The notes under the pieces are model-generated. The model saw nothing but the letters and a program-made list of their open reading frames with translations. It was not told the DNA's origin and searched no databases. A stretch of DNA of 64,000 bases from Microbacterium arborescens (GTDB lineage: Bacteria > Actinomycetota > Actinomycetes > Actinomycetales > Microbacteriaceae), in NCBI GenBank assembly GCA_003339645.1, contig QNUV01000041.1, positions 434,001 through 498,000 on the forward strand. The letters are read 5' to 3'. The position numbers and the translations under genes were made by a program. This document shows, piece after piece, positions 51,802 to 61,135 of this stretch. Positions within the stretch are counted from its first letter, which is position 1; each line of letters begins with the position of its first letter.

Positions 51802-51802
51802 T
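51797..51802 (+). promoter_or_regulatory. -10 box of yajC-secD-secF
   Basis: A consensus TATAAT containing the ruvB stop codon, giving a leader of about 70 nt before yajC. Confidence 0.55.
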
Positions 51803-51880
51803 CGCTGAAGGCTTCTCGCCGACGAATCCCGAGGGTGCGCATTCTTCGCGTGCCTACCCGTGAAAGGTGCTCCCACCTCC

Positions 51881-52384
51881 ATGCTCTTCTTCGCCACCAC
51901 CCCGGCCGACGCTCCTCCCGCGAACCCGGCGGTGCAGTTCTTCGCCGAGTACGGGCTGCTGATCATCCTCGCGCTGCTCATCGTCTTCATGTTCTGGAGC
52001 CAGCGTCGTCGCGCCCAGCGGATGAAGGCGGAGCAGGCCGAGAAGTCGCGTCAGCTCCTCCCCGGCGCGAAGGTGCTGCTGCAGGGCGGGTTCTACGGGA
52101 CGATCGTCGAGTACGACGGCGAAGACCTCTCGAAGTCGGCCCGCGTCGAGCTCGCGCCCGGCGTCGAGGTCGAGGTCCACAGCCAGGCGATCCTCCGCGT
52201 CGTCGACCCCGCCGAGGGCACGCTCACCGAGGACGAGTACATCGAGGCCGAAGAGCACCACGAGGAGTACGTCGCCGACGTCGAGCAGGGGCTCATCACC
52301 TCGGTCAGCGACGACGCCGCGCGCGATCGCGCCGACGCCGCCTCCGAGGGTGCGGCCGACCGCGACGACAAGCCCCGCGCCTGA
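51881..52384 (+). CDS. yajC: Preprotein translocase subunit YajC
   Basis: 167-aa single-pass membrane subunit of the SecDF-YajC complex. The helix is LLIILALLIVFMFW near 26-39, followed by a basic patch RRRAQRMK. The conserved beta-rich segment PGAKVLLQGGFYGTIVEYDGE is near 60-80, and a long acidic tail ends the protein. The ATG was preferred over an earlier GTG at 51860, which has no upstream ribosome site. First gene of the export operon. Confidence 0.9.
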   Translation: MLFFATTPADAPPANPAVQFFAEYGLLIILALLIVFMFWSQRRRAQRMKAEQAEKSRQLLPGAKVLLQGGFYGTIVEYDGEDLSKSARVELAPGVEVEVHSQAILRVVDPAEGTLTEDEYIEAEEHHEEYVADVEQGLITSVSDDAARDRADAASEGAADRDDKPRA

Positions 52385-52428
52385 ACCGCCGCTGACCCGG
52401 CGCTCGCTCGACGAAAGCTGACCTCCCC

Positions 52429-54144
52429 GTGGCGACTTCCACATCTGTGCGCCGTGCCTGGCGCGCGCTGACCGGACTCGTGGTCCTGACGGCGCTCCTG
52501 TTCGGCATCAACGCCCTCGGCGTCTATGTGTTCAAGGCGAGCTCGTGGGCTCCCGAGCTCGCGCTGGATCTCCAGGGCGGGACGCAGATCGTCCTCCAGG
52601 CGCAGTCCGACGGGGCGGTGCCCTCGAGTGAGCAGATGCAGCAGGCTGCCTCCATCATCCGCCAGCGCGTCGACGCGTCGGGACTGGTCGAGGCGGACAT
52701 CGCCACGCAGGCCGGCAACCAGATCGTGGTGCAGCTGCCGGGCGAGGTCGACGACGAGACGCGGGAGCGCATCGACGCCTCGGCACAGCTCCAGCTGCGC
52801 GCCGTGCTCTACACCGGCACTCCCGCAACCAGCTTCGTCGGTGACGACGGCAACGAGACGCCGTATCCCACGCCCGACCCCAACCTGCCGGCCACGCCGT
52901 CGACGACGCCCTCCAACGGCAGCGACCCCGCGTGGATCACCGAGGCGCTGCAGGCGCAGTTCCTCGCCTACGACTGCACCGATCCGGCGAACGACCCGGC
53001 CGACGCGCCGGCCGATCAGCCGCTGATCACGTGCGATCGCACGGGGACGGCGAAGTACATCCTCGGGCCGGTCGAGCTCGACGGGTCGTCGATCGACAAC
53101 GCCACCAACGGCCTCGAGCAGAGCACCGGTCGCTGGGCCGTGAACATCACGTTCGACCAGCAGGGCACCGAGACATTCGGCAAGATCAGCCAGCGGCTCT
53201 ACGGGCAGCAGTCGCCGCTCAACCAGTTCGCCTTCGTCCTCGACGGCGACGTGCTCTCGGCGCCCTCGATGGACGCCGTCATCCTCACCGGCAAGCCGTC
53301 GATCACGGGCTCGTTCGACCAGGACAGCTCGAAGATCCTCGCCGACCAGCTCAAGTTCGGCGCTCTGCCGCTGAGCTTCGAGGTGCAGAGCACGAACACG
53401 ATCTCCGCGACCCTCGGTTCGCAGCAGCTGCAGATCGGACTCATCGCGGGTCTCATCGGTCTCGCGCTGGTCGCGGTGTACTCACTCGTCGTCTACCGGG
53501 CACTCGGAACGGTCATCATCGCCTCGCTGGTCGTCATGGCTGTGCTCACCTACGCGGCACTGACGATTCTCGCGTGGCGCATGGGCTTCCGCCTGTCGTT
53601 GGCGGGTGTGGCCGGCCTGATCGTCACGATCGGCTTCACAGCCGACTCGTTCATCGTGTACTTCGAGCGGATCAGAGACGAGCTGCGTGACGGCAAGTCG
53701 ATCACCGGTGCCGTCGAGGACGGCTGGTCCCGCGCGAAGCGGACGATCTTCATCTCGAAGTCGATCAACATCCTCGCCGCCGTGGTGCTGTACATCCTCG
53801 CCGACTCGACGGTGAAGGGCTTCGCGTTCACGCTGGGACTGACGACCGCGATCGACATCCTGATCTTCATCCTCTTCACCCACCCCGTGCTGCAGCTGCT
53901 CGTGCGCACGCGGTTCTTCGGGTCGGGTCACAAGCTGTCGGGTCTCGACCCCGATGCGCTCGGCGCGGTCTACCGTGGGCGTGCGCAGTTCCGCGCTCCG
54001 GTCGCTGCCGGCGCGAAGACCGCGGCCGGTCGCCGAGCCGCCAAGTCGCGCGGCGAGGCCGAACGGCGACAGACGATCGCGGAACGCAAGCGCGCCGAGC
54101 AGGCCGCAGGCGAGAAGCGCGACGCGACGGGGGACAAGCACTGA
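52429..54144 (+). CDS. secD: Protein-export membrane protein SecD
   Basis: 571-aa proton-driven export factor. TM1 is about 12-35; the periplasmic P1 domain starts ALDLQGGTQIVLQ near 45-57 and is interrupted by a Thr/Pro-rich linker near 140-180. TM2-6 lie between about 335 and 510, with the conserved AGLIVTIGFTADSFIVYFERIRDE stretch near 395. A basic tail of about 60 residues follows. GTG start. The stop overlaps secF (TGATG). Confidence 0.95.
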   Translation: MATSTSVRRAWRALTGLVVLTALLFGINALGVYVFKASSWAPELALDLQGGTQIVLQAQSDGAVPSSEQMQQAASIIRQRVDASGLVEADIATQAGNQIVVQLPGEVDDETRERIDASAQLQLRAVLYTGTPATSFVGDDGNETPYPTPDPNLPATPSTTPSNGSDPAWITEALQAQFLAYDCTDPANDPADAPADQPLITCDRTGTAKYILGPVELDGSSIDNATNGLEQSTGRWAVNITFDQQGTETFGKISQRLYGQQSPLNQFAFVLDGDVLSAPSMDAVILTGKPSITGSFDQDSSKILADQLKFGALPLSFEVQSTNTISATLGSQQLQIGLIAGLIGLALVAVYSLVVYRALGTVIIASLVVMAVLTYAALTILAWRMGFRLSLAGVAGLIVTIGFTADSFIVYFERIRDELRDGKSITGAVEDGWSRAKRTIFISKSINILAAVVLYILADSTVKGFAFTLGLTTAIDILIFILFTHPVLQLLVRTRFFGSGHKLSGLDPDALGAVYRGRAQFRAPVAAGAKTAAGRRAAKSRGEAERRQTIAERKRAEQAAGEKRDATGDKH

Positions 54145-55133
54145 TGCGATTCTTCAACCGGTTCGGAAACGACCTCTACACGGGGAAGCTGTCGTTCCCC
54201 TTCGTCGCCCGTCGCACGCTGTGGTTCATCATCGCCGCAGCCCTCGTGCTCGGCTCGGTCCTCGTCCTCGTCGTGAAGCCCCCGCAGTTCTCCATCGAGT
54301 TCACGGGCGGGTCGCAGTTCACGGTGACGAACGTCTCGAACACCGACCAGCTGTTGGCGACCGCCGCCGTCCAGGACGTCGTTCCCGGAGCGACGACGAA
54401 GGTCACCACGATCGGCGAGGACGCCGTGCGCGTGCAGACCGACCAGATGTCGGATGCCGAGACCCGTGATGTCACCGCGCGCCTCGCCGAGGCCTACGAC
54501 GTCCCCGCCGCCGAGGTGAGCTCGTCGTTCATCGGGCCGAGCTGGGGTCAGGACGTCACCCGTCAGTCGCTGTGGGGCCTGGCGATCTTCCTCGCCCTGA
54601 CGTTCCTGATCCTCGCGCTGTACTTCCGCACCTGGAAGATGTCCGTCGCCGCGATCATCGGCCTCGTCGACGTGCTCGTGGTCACCGTGGGCGTCTACTC
54701 GCTCTTCGGATTCGAGATCTCTCCCGCCGCCGTGATCGGCTTCCTGACGATCCTGTCGTACTCGCTGTACGACACCACGGTCGTCTTCGACAAGGTCCGC
54801 GAGAACACGTTCGAGGACGGCGAGAAGTCGGGGCGGACGTTCGGCGAATCGGTCAACCTGGCGGCCAACCAGACGCTCGTGCGCTCGATCAACACCACGA
54901 TCGTCGCGGCCCTCCCGACCGGAGCGATCCTCTTCATCGGCGCCCTTTGGCTCGGTGCCCAGACGCTCACCGACATCTCGCTGTCGATCTTCGTCGGCAC
55001 GCTGGTCGCCGCCTACTCGACGCTGTTCGTCGCCGTGCCGCTGTTCGCGCTGCTGCGCGAGGGCGAGCCCGGTATCAAGGCGAACGACGCTCGGGTGCGC
55101 GAGTCGCGCGAGCGAGCCTCGGTCGACGCCTGA
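54144..55133 (+). CDS. secF: Protein-export membrane protein SecF
   Basis: 329-aa partner of SecD. TM1 is about 27-46 and the P1 domain begins FSIEFTGGSQFTV near 51. TM2-6 include the SYSLYDTTVVFDKVRENT motif near 208-225. It shares a 1-nt stop/start overlap with secD, so production of the two subunits is coupled. Confidence 0.95.
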   Translation: MRFFNRFGNDLYTGKLSFPFVARRTLWFIIAAALVLGSVLVLVVKPPQFSIEFTGGSQFTVTNVSNTDQLLATAAVQDVVPGATTKVTTIGEDAVRVQTDQMSDAETRDVTARLAEAYDVPAAEVSSSFIGPSWGQDVTRQSLWGLAIFLALTFLILALYFRTWKMSVAAIIGLVDVLVVTVGVYSLFGFEISPAAVIGFLTILSYSLYDTTVVFDKVRENTFEDGEKSGRTFGESVNLAANQTLVRSINTTIVAALPTGAILFIGALWLGAQTLTDISLSIFVGTLVAAYSTLFVAVPLFALLREGEPGIKANDARVRESRERASVDA

Positions 55134-55182
55134 GCGCCGCGAGGGCGCGTAGAATCGATGTCTGCATGGCGGAGGTGAGGGC

Positions 55183-57435
55183 ATGACCGAGATCACCCCG
55201 CCCCCTGCCCAGAGTTCGCTCCGCCGCCTCGTCCCGCGCATCTTCTCGCGAGCGGCGCCCCGCGAAGGGCTCGAGCAGCTCGTTCGAACGGTGCGCGCGC
55301 ACCACCCCAAAGGCGACATCGCGATCATCGATCGCGCCTACCAGACCGCCTCGCGGGCCCACGCGCAGCAGAAGCGCCAGAGCGGCGAGCCGTACATCAC
55401 GCACCCGCTCGCCGTCGCGCAGATCCTGGCGGAGCTCGGCCTCGGCCCCCGGGCCATCGCGGCCGCGCTCCTGCACGACACCGTCGAAGACACCTCGTAC
55501 GGTCTCGACCAGCTGACGGCCGAGTTCGGCGACGAGGTCGCGATGCTCGTCGACGGCGTGACGAAGCTCGACAAGGTCAAGTACGGCGACGCCGCGCAGG
55601 CCGAGACGGTCCGCAAGATGATCGTCGCGATGTCGCGCGACATCCGCGTGCTCCTGATCAAGCTCGCCGACCGGTTGCACAATGCCCGGACGTGGGGTTT
55701 CGTTCCGCCCGAGAAAGCGGCGAAGAAGGCGACGGAGACGCTCGAGATCTACGCCCCGCTCGCACACCGGCTCGGCATCCAGGCCATCAAGAGCGAGCTC
55801 GAAGACCTGTCGTTCGCGGTGCTCCACCCGAAGCTCTACGCCGAGATCGACAGCCTGGTCACCCAGCGCACGCCCCAGCGCGAGCAGTATCTGCAGACGG
55901 TCATCGATGCGGTCGAGAGCGACCTCCGTGAACTGCGCATCCGCGGCCGCGTGATGGGCCGTCCGAAGCAGCTGTACTCGGTGTACCAGAAGATGGTCGT
56001 CCGGGGTCGCGAGTTCGACGACATCTACGACCTGATCGGCATCCGCGTTCTGGTGACGACGGTCCGCGACTGCTACGCGGTGCTCGGTTCGATCCACGCG
56101 CGGTGGACGCCCCTTCCCGGGCGTTTCAAGGACTACATCGCGACGCCGAAATTCAACCTCTACCAGTCCCTCCACACGACCGTCATCGGTCCGGGCGGGC
56201 GCACGGTCGAGATCCAGATCCGCACCCACGAGATGCACCAGCAGGCCGAGTTCGGTGTCGCGGCGCACTGGAAGTACAAGGAGCGGATGGCGGGCGGCAA
56301 GGCCGACGCCAAAGCGGTCGACAACGACATGGCGTGGCTCGCCCACATCTCCGACTGGCAGGCCGAGACGGCCGACCCGGGGGAGTTCCTCGACTCGCTG
56401 CGTTTCGAGATCGGTGCGAAAGAGGTCTACGTCTTCACTCCGAAGGGGCGGGTCATCGGCCTGCCCGCGGGTGCCACCCCGGTCGACTTCGCCTACGCCG
56501 TGCACACCGAGATCGGCCACCGCACGATGGGCGCCAAGGTCAACGGGCGTCTCGTGCCGCTCGAGTCGACGCTCTCCAGCGGCGACGTCGTCGAGGTCTT
56601 CACCTCGAAGAACCCCGATGCCGGCCCGAGCCAGGACTGGCTCACCTTCGTCAAGAGCACACGAGCGCGCAACAAGATCCGCGGCTGGTTCACCAAGGAG
56701 CGGCGCGAGGAGGCCGTCGAGCAGGGCAAGGACGCGATCGCCCGGGCGATGCGGCGTCAGAATCTGCCGCTCCAGCGCCTCATGGGGCAGGACGCGTTCG
56801 GCGAGGTCGCCCACCAGCTCCGCTACGAGGACGTCACGGCGCTGTACGCGGCGGTGGGCGAGGGGCATGTCTCGACGCAGTCGGTGATCGAGAAGGTCAC
56901 CGCGCTTGTCCGAGCGGAGGAGGACACCTCCACCGGGCCGATCCAGCTGCCGGCCGTGGGACGATCCCGGCAGAAGCGAGACAGCGACTCCGGAGTCCTC
57001 GTCCGCGGCGCGCCCGACATCCTCGTCAAGCTGGCCAAATGCTGCACACCCGTTCCGGGCGATGAGATCGTCGGCTTCGTCACGCGGGGAAGCGGCGTAT
57101 CCGTGCACCGCTCCGACTGCACGAACGTCGAGTCGCTCATGCGCGATCCCGAGCGCCTCATCGAGGTGTCGTGGGCCCCGACGACGAAGAGTCTCTTCCT
57201 CGTCCAGATCCAGGTCGAGGCGTTGGATCGCGCCGGGCTCCTCAGCGACGTGACGCGCGTGCTCAGCGAGCACCACGTCAACATCCTCTCGGCGTCGGTC
57301 CAGACCAACAATGATCGGCTCGCACTCAGCAGGTTTGTGTTCGAGATGGGTGACACCGTGCATCTCGACCGTGTGCTCAACGCGGTGCGGCGCATCGACG
57401 CGGTCTACGACGTCTACCGTGTCACGTCGTCCTAA
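55183..57435 (+). CDS. rel: Bifunctional (p)ppGpp synthetase/hydrolase (Rel)
   Basis: 750-aa stringent-response enzyme. The HD hydrolase domain has [10 protein letters not shown] near 73 and LLHDTVEDT at about 97-105, with NARTWGF near 167. The synthetase domain has [10 protein letters not shown] near 327 and [22 protein letters not shown] near 345. The TGS domain is about 405-470. A zinc-finger-like segment ([15 protein letters not shown]) is near 617 and the C-terminal ACT domain is about 670-745. Both catalytic motifs are intact. The ATG follows GGAGGTGAGGGC. The AbiEi-like gene overlaps the end by 14 bp. Confidence 0.97.
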   Translation: MTEITPPPAQSSLRRLVPRIFSRAAPREGLEQLVRTVRAHHPKGDIAIIDRAYQTASRAHAQQKRQSGEPYITHPLAVAQILAELGLGPRAIAAALLHDTVEDTSYGLDQLTAEFGDEVAMLVDGVTKLDKVKYGDAAQAETVRKMIVAMSRDIRVLLIKLADRLHNARTWGFVPPEKAAKKATETLEIYAPLAHRLGIQAIKSELEDLSFAVLHPKLYAEIDSLVTQRTPQREQYLQTVIDAVESDLRELRIRGRVMGRPKQLYSVYQKMVVRGREFDDIYDLIGIRVLVTTVRDCYAVLGSIHARWTPLPGRFKDYIATPKFNLYQSLHTTVIGPGGRTVEIQIRTHEMHQQAEFGVAAHWKYKERMAGGKADAKAVDNDMAWLAHISDWQAETADPGEFLDSLRFEIGAKEVYVFTPKGRVIGLPAGATPVDFAYAVHTEIGHRTMGAKVNGRLVPLESTLSSGDVVEVFTSKNPDAGPSQDWLTFVKSTRARNKIRGWFTKERREEAVEQGKDAIARAMRRQNLPLQRLMGQDAFGEVAHQLRYEDVTALYAAVGEGHVSTQSVIEKVTALVRAEEDTSTGPIQLPAVGRSRQKRDSDSGVLVRGAPDILVKLAKCCTPVPGDEIVGFVTRGSGVSVHRSDCTNVESLMRDPERLIEVSWAPTTKSLFLVQIQVEALDRAGLLSDVTRVLSEHHVNILSASVQTNNDRLALSRFVFEMGDTVHLDRVLNAVRRIDAVYDVYRVTSS

Positions 57436-57976
57436 CCGGCCAGCTCTCCAACCACGCGAGCGCCCGGCGCTTGTGCGGCAGCGGTCCGCCGCACGCCAAC
57501 GCCACCCGGGCGTCGGCGAGGATGTCGGGGAACATCCCGATCATGGCGACGGCGCCCGCACGCGGTCCATCGCCTGCGGCTGCGTCGGCGCGCAGGAGGT
57601 CGCACAGGGTGCGAACGCGGTTCGACACCGGCATGCCGCCGAGGCGAACCGTCTCGCTCGCGGGCAGCTGAAGGTCGCGGTAGCGGAGCCGAGGATCGAG
57701 CACGTGATTCCGGCGGCGCTCGGTGCATCGCTGCACGCTGTGCCGCAGCGGAGGTTCGGACAGCGCGCCGTGAACCCACGCGGCGGACTCGTGTGTGAGC
57801 GCGAGACCCTGCGCGACGAGGGGGCGGAGCGACGCGGCCCGGATCTCAGGGCTTTCGACGGCGTCGGCGGGCATGAAGGCTTCGCCGACCTCGACGACGT
57901 CGCCGTCCAGTCGGGCGGCGCCCAGTTCGGCGAGGGAGAGACGAGTGCCCGGGGCGTAGACGTACGGTGAGACCAT
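57422..57976 (-). CDS. AbiEi-like antitoxin-domain protein (solitary)
   Basis: 184-aa protein with similarity in pattern to the C-terminal domain of type IV AbiEi antitoxins ([12 protein letters not shown] near 84, RTLCDLLR near 122). The typical N-terminal winged helix is short or absent, and the nucleotidyltransferase toxin partner (AbiEii) is not adjacent. Such solitary proteins are common in actinobacteria, and no activity is proven. It converges with and overlaps rel by 14 bp. Confidence 0.6.
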   Translation of the reverse strand: MVSPYVYAPGTRLSLAELGAARLDGDVVEVGEAFMPADAVESPEIRAASLRPLVAQGLALTHESAAWVHGALSEPPLRHSVQRCTERRRNHVLDPRLRYRDLQLPASETVRLGGMPVSNRVRTLCDLLRADAAAGDGPRAGAVAMIGMFPDILADARVALACGGPLPHKRRALAWLESWPVRTT

Positions 57977-58020
57977 TGCGTCAGTCTCGCGCCAACGTGG
58001 GAACGGCGGCGCTAACGAGC

Positions 58021-58058
58021 GACGGGCCTGTGGAGAGCGTCGCCTCCACAGGCCCGTC
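58021..58058 (-). terminator. Hairpin between the DUF349 and AbiEi-like genes
   Basis: 15-bp perfect stem GACGGGCCTGTGGAG with an 8-nt loop, just downstream of the minus-strand DUF349 gene. Confidence 0.8.
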
Positions 58059-58072
58059 GCCGGAGACGAGAG

Positions 58073-59344
58073 TCAGCCTCCGAGAGCGCTGAGCCAGGCC
58101 TTGCGTGCGCTGAGCGCTTCCTTCGCCTGTGCGATGGCGCGCTTGTCCCCCGAAGCCTCGGCCTCGGCGACCTCGGCCTCGAGCTTGGCGATCGCGTCGT
58201 GGAGCTGCGACAGCATGTCGCCCTGGCGTGCCTTGGTCTCGGGGTTGTTGTTCTTCCAGTCGGCGTCTTCGCGTGCGCGCACCGCCTGCTCGACCTTGCG
58301 GAGCTCGTCGTCGAGGGCGCGCTCCTTGTCGCGGGGGAAGATGCGACCGATCTCGTCCCAGCGGCGCTGGATGCCGGTCAGCAGCGCCCGCGCGGCCGCC
58401 GTGTCCTTCTCGGCGTTGACGGCAGCGGCTTCGTCGAGCAGCGCGCGCTTGGCGACGATCTTCTCCTGGGATGCCTCGGCGTCGGCCTGCTCCCGCTCGG
58501 CGCGGGCACCGTAGAGGGCGTCGCCCGCGGCCTTGAAGCGTGCCCAGAGCGCGTCGTCGGCCTTCTTGCCCGCGCGGCCCGACTGCTTCCACTGCTCCAG
58601 CAGGTCGCGGTACGCGCCGATGCCGTCCTCGCCGCGCGGGGCGAGGGCCTCGGCGCGCTCGATGAGCCGCTGCTTGGCGTCGCGTGCGCTCTTGTGGGTC
58701 TCGTCGAGGCTCGCGTAGAACTCGCGGCGGTGCTTGTCGATGGTCGAGCGGGCGTCGCGGAACCGCTTCCACAGCTGCTGGCCGGTGCCGCGGGGCAGGC
58801 GCGGGCCGTCGGCCTGATGGCGCTGCCATCGCTCGAAGAGATCGTTCACCTCGGCGGACGTCTGCTTCCACTGGATCGACTTCGGGTCGCGTGCGGCGAT
58901 CGCCTCGATCGCCTCGACGAGCCCCGTGCGCTCGGTGATCGCGGCGTCGAGAGCCTGCTTCGCTTCGGCGGCCTCCGACTCGGAAGCCGCGTCGAGCTCG
59001 CCCTCGAGGGCGACCAGGCGCGCCTCGAGCGCGGCCAGGTTGCCGACGGCCGCTGCCCCCGCGATGCGCGAGCGGAGCGTGCTGACGGTCGAGCGGAGAT
59101 CGGCGGCGGAGGCTCCGCCACGGCGGTGACGCACCTCGATGAGCGTCACCTCGCCGGCGAGGTCGGAGAACTTGCGCTGGAAGTAGGCGAGCGCCTCTTC
59201 CGGCGTGCCGTCGGGATACTGGCCGACGACGCGCCACTGATCCCCCTCGCGCACCGAGACGGTGCCGTCGTCATCGACGCGACCCCACGGGGCGTCGTCG
59301 GCGGGGGTGATCGTGGAGTCAGGGGTGGAAGTCACGGAAGGCAC
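58073..59344 (-). CDS. DUF349 repeat protein
   Basis: 423-aa, mostly helical, cytosolic protein with several DUF349 repeats (WQRHQADGPRLPRGTGQQLWKRFRDA near 173, LLEQWKQSGRAGKKADDALWARF near 248, and IQRRWDEIGRIFPRDKERALDDELR near 322). A beta-strand-rich N-terminal region (about 20-75) precedes a coiled-coil with repeated Glu/Ala. Function unknown; the repeats suggest a long rod-like shape. GTG start. Confidence 0.9.
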   Translation of the reverse strand: MPSVTSTPDSTITPADDAPWGRVDDDGTVSVREGDQWRVVGQYPDGTPEEALAYFQRKFSDLAGEVTLIEVRHRRGGASAADLRSTVSTLRSRIAGAAAVGNLAALEARLVALEGELDAASESEAAEAKQALDAAITERTGLVEAIEAIAARDPKSIQWKQTSAEVNDLFERWQRHQADGPRLPRGTGQQLWKRFRDARSTIDKHRREFYASLDETHKSARDAKQRLIERAEALAPRGEDGIGAYRDLLEQWKQSGRAGKKADDALWARFKAAGDALYGARAEREQADAEASQEKIVAKRALLDEAAAVNAEKDTAAARALLTGIQRRWDEIGRIFPRDKERALDDELRKVEQAVRAREDADWKNNNPETKARQGDMLSQLHDAIAKLEAEVAEAEASGDKRAIAQAKEALSARKAWLSALGG

Positions 59345-59403
59345 CTCGTCGCGGCTCGCGCCGCATGGGGGTCAGGTCGGGGGACAGCCTAGTACGGAGG
59401 GGG

Positions 59404-59706
59404 TCAGGGAGTCGGGATCGTTGCCGGAGTGGAATCCGACGGTGTCGGCGTCGGCGATCCCGGCATCGTCTCGGTCGGAGTCGGGGCCGGGGTCTCGGCG
59501 GGTGCCGGGGCTCCGGGGCCGGCGGTGAAATACGCGACCTGAGCACCGATCGCGGCGAGGATCAGGACGCCGCCGGCGACGGCGGCGACGATGTTGTCGC
59601 GGGTCCGGCGCCCCGCCAGACCCTCGTGGTACTCGCGCCGCGCAGAGTACAGGCGGGCGCGTTCCTGCGCCGCGCGATCGTCCCGGTTCTTGCCGCGACC
59701 TGCCAC
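59404..59706 (-). CDS. Small single-pass membrane protein with Pro/Thr-rich exterior tail
   Basis: 100-aa protein: basic charged N-terminal ~36 residues, one helix at about 40-60 (VAAVAGGVLILAAIGAQVAYF) and a Pro/Thr/Ala-rich tail likely outside the membrane. The GTG start has GGAGGAGG 5 nt upstream. Family not recognised, but the layout is common in actinobacteria. Confidence 0.75.
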   Translation of the reverse strand: MAGRGKNRDDRAAQERARLYSARREYHEGLAGRRTRDNIVAAVAGGVLILAAIGAQVAYFTAGPGAPAPAETPAPTPTETMPGSPTPTPSDSTPATIPTP

Positions 59707-59794
59707 GTTGCCTCCTCCGTGCCCCGTTCCGGGCCGCTCAAGCCTACGGCGCGCGTCGGTACCGCGACAAAATCCCGGTGTCCCCGCGCGCGAC

Positions 59795-59800
59795 TAGCCT
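59795..59800 (+). promoter_or_regulatory. -10 box of rarA (leaderless)
   Basis: TAGCCT ends 6 nt before the rarA ATG. Confidence 0.5.
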
Positions 59801-59806
59801 GAGGGG

Positions 59807-61132
59807 ATGACCGATTCGAGCGCGCTCTTCTCCGGGCAGACGCCGCTCGCCGTGCGGATGCGACCCACCTCGCTCGACGAGGTCGCCGGCCAAGGGCATC
59901 TGCTGCGGCCCGGCTCGCCCCTGGTCGCCCTCGCCTCGCCCGACGGCAACCGGGCGGGAGCGGTCTCCGTCATCCTCTGGGGGCCGCCGGGGACGGGCAA
60001 GACGACGCTCGCTCAGGCGATCGCGCGCTCGTCGGGGCGCCGGTTCGTCGAGCTCTCGGCCGTGACCGCCGGGGTCAAGGATGTCCGCGAGGTCATGCAG
60101 GAGGCGATGACGCAGCGCGACCTCTACGGCATCTCGACGATCCTGTTCCTCGACGAGATCCACCGCTTCACCAAGGCGCAGCAGGACGCTCTTCTCCCGG
60201 GCGTCGAGAACGGCTGGGTGCTGCTCATCGCGGCGACGACCGAGAACCCGTCGTTCTCCGTCGTCGCGCCGCTGCTGTCGCGTTCACTGCTGCTCACTCT
60301 CCAGCCGCTCAGCGATGACGACCTCGGCGGGCTCATCGACCGCGCCGTCACCGATGCCCGCGGACTCGCCGGCTCGATCGTCCTCGCCGACGACGCGCGG
60401 ACCGCCCTCATCCGGCTGGCCTCGGGCGATGCCCGGCGCGCGCTGACCTCGCTCGAGGCCGCGGCCACGATGGCCGAGCCCGGCGATGACGACGACGCGC
60501 CGGTGATCACGGCGGACCACGTCGCGCAGGCGGTCGACCGTGCGCTCCTGCGCTACGACCGGCAGGGCGATGAGCACTACGACGTCATCAGCGCCTTCAT
60601 CAAGTCGATACGCGGGTCGGATGTCGACGCCGCGATGCACTACCTCGCCCGGATGATCGAGGCGGGCGAGGACCCGCGCTTCATCGCCCGGCGTCTCGTC
60701 ATCTCGGCCTCCGAGGACGTCGGCTTGGCCGACCCGCAGGCGCTGACGATCGCCGTCGCCGCCGCCGACGCGGTCGCCTTCATCGGGATGCCCGAAGGTC
60801 GTATCCCGCTCGCCGAGGCGACGGCGTATCTCGCCACCACAGCCAAGTCGAACGCCGCCTACAACGCCATCAACGCTGCGATCTCCGACGTCCGCGCCGG
60901 CGGCTTCGGTCGCGTGCCCAAGCACCTGCGCGACGCCCACTACGCGGGTGCGAAGCGGCTCGGACACGGCAAGGGGTACGTCTATCCCCACGACCTGGAG
61001 GTCGGAGTCGCCACGCAGCAGTACCTTCCCGACGAGCTTCGCGGCAAGCGGTACTACGAGCCGACCAATCGCGGCGTCGAGCGCGAGATCGGTGCGCGCG
61101 TCGAAAAGCTGCGGAAGATTCTGGGGGACTGA
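59807..61132 (+). CDS. rarA: Replication-associated recombination protein A (RarA/MgsA)
   Basis: 441-aa AAA+ ATPase acting at stalled replication forks. Walker A is GPPGTGKTT (59-67); Walker B is FLDEIHRF near 112-119. SARRASGDARR-like sensor segment (RLASGDARRALTSLEAAA) is near 206. The C-terminal tetramerisation domain contains YPHDLEVGVATQQYLPD near 391. The stop is 3 nt before the NUDIX fusion start, so both are on one mRNA. Confidence 0.95.
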   Translation: MTDSSALFSGQTPLAVRMRPTSLDEVAGQGHLLRPGSPLVALASPDGNRAGAVSVILWGPPGTGKTTLAQAIARSSGRRFVELSAVTAGVKDVREVMQEAMTQRDLYGISTILFLDEIHRFTKAQQDALLPGVENGWVLLIAATTENPSFSVVAPLLSRSLLLTLQPLSDDDLGGLIDRAVTDARGLAGSIVLADDARTALIRLASGDARRALTSLEAAATMAEPGDDDDAPVITADHVAQAVDRALLRYDRQGDEHYDVISAFIKSIRGSDVDAAMHYLARMIEAGEDPRFIARRLVISASEDVGLADPQALTIAVAAADAVAFIGMPEGRIPLAEATAYLATTAKSNAAYNAINAAISDVRAGGFGRVPKHLRDAHYAGAKRLGHGKGYVYPHDLEVGVATQQYLPDELRGKRYYEPTNRGVEREIGARVEKLRKILGD

Positions 61133-61135
61133 CCC

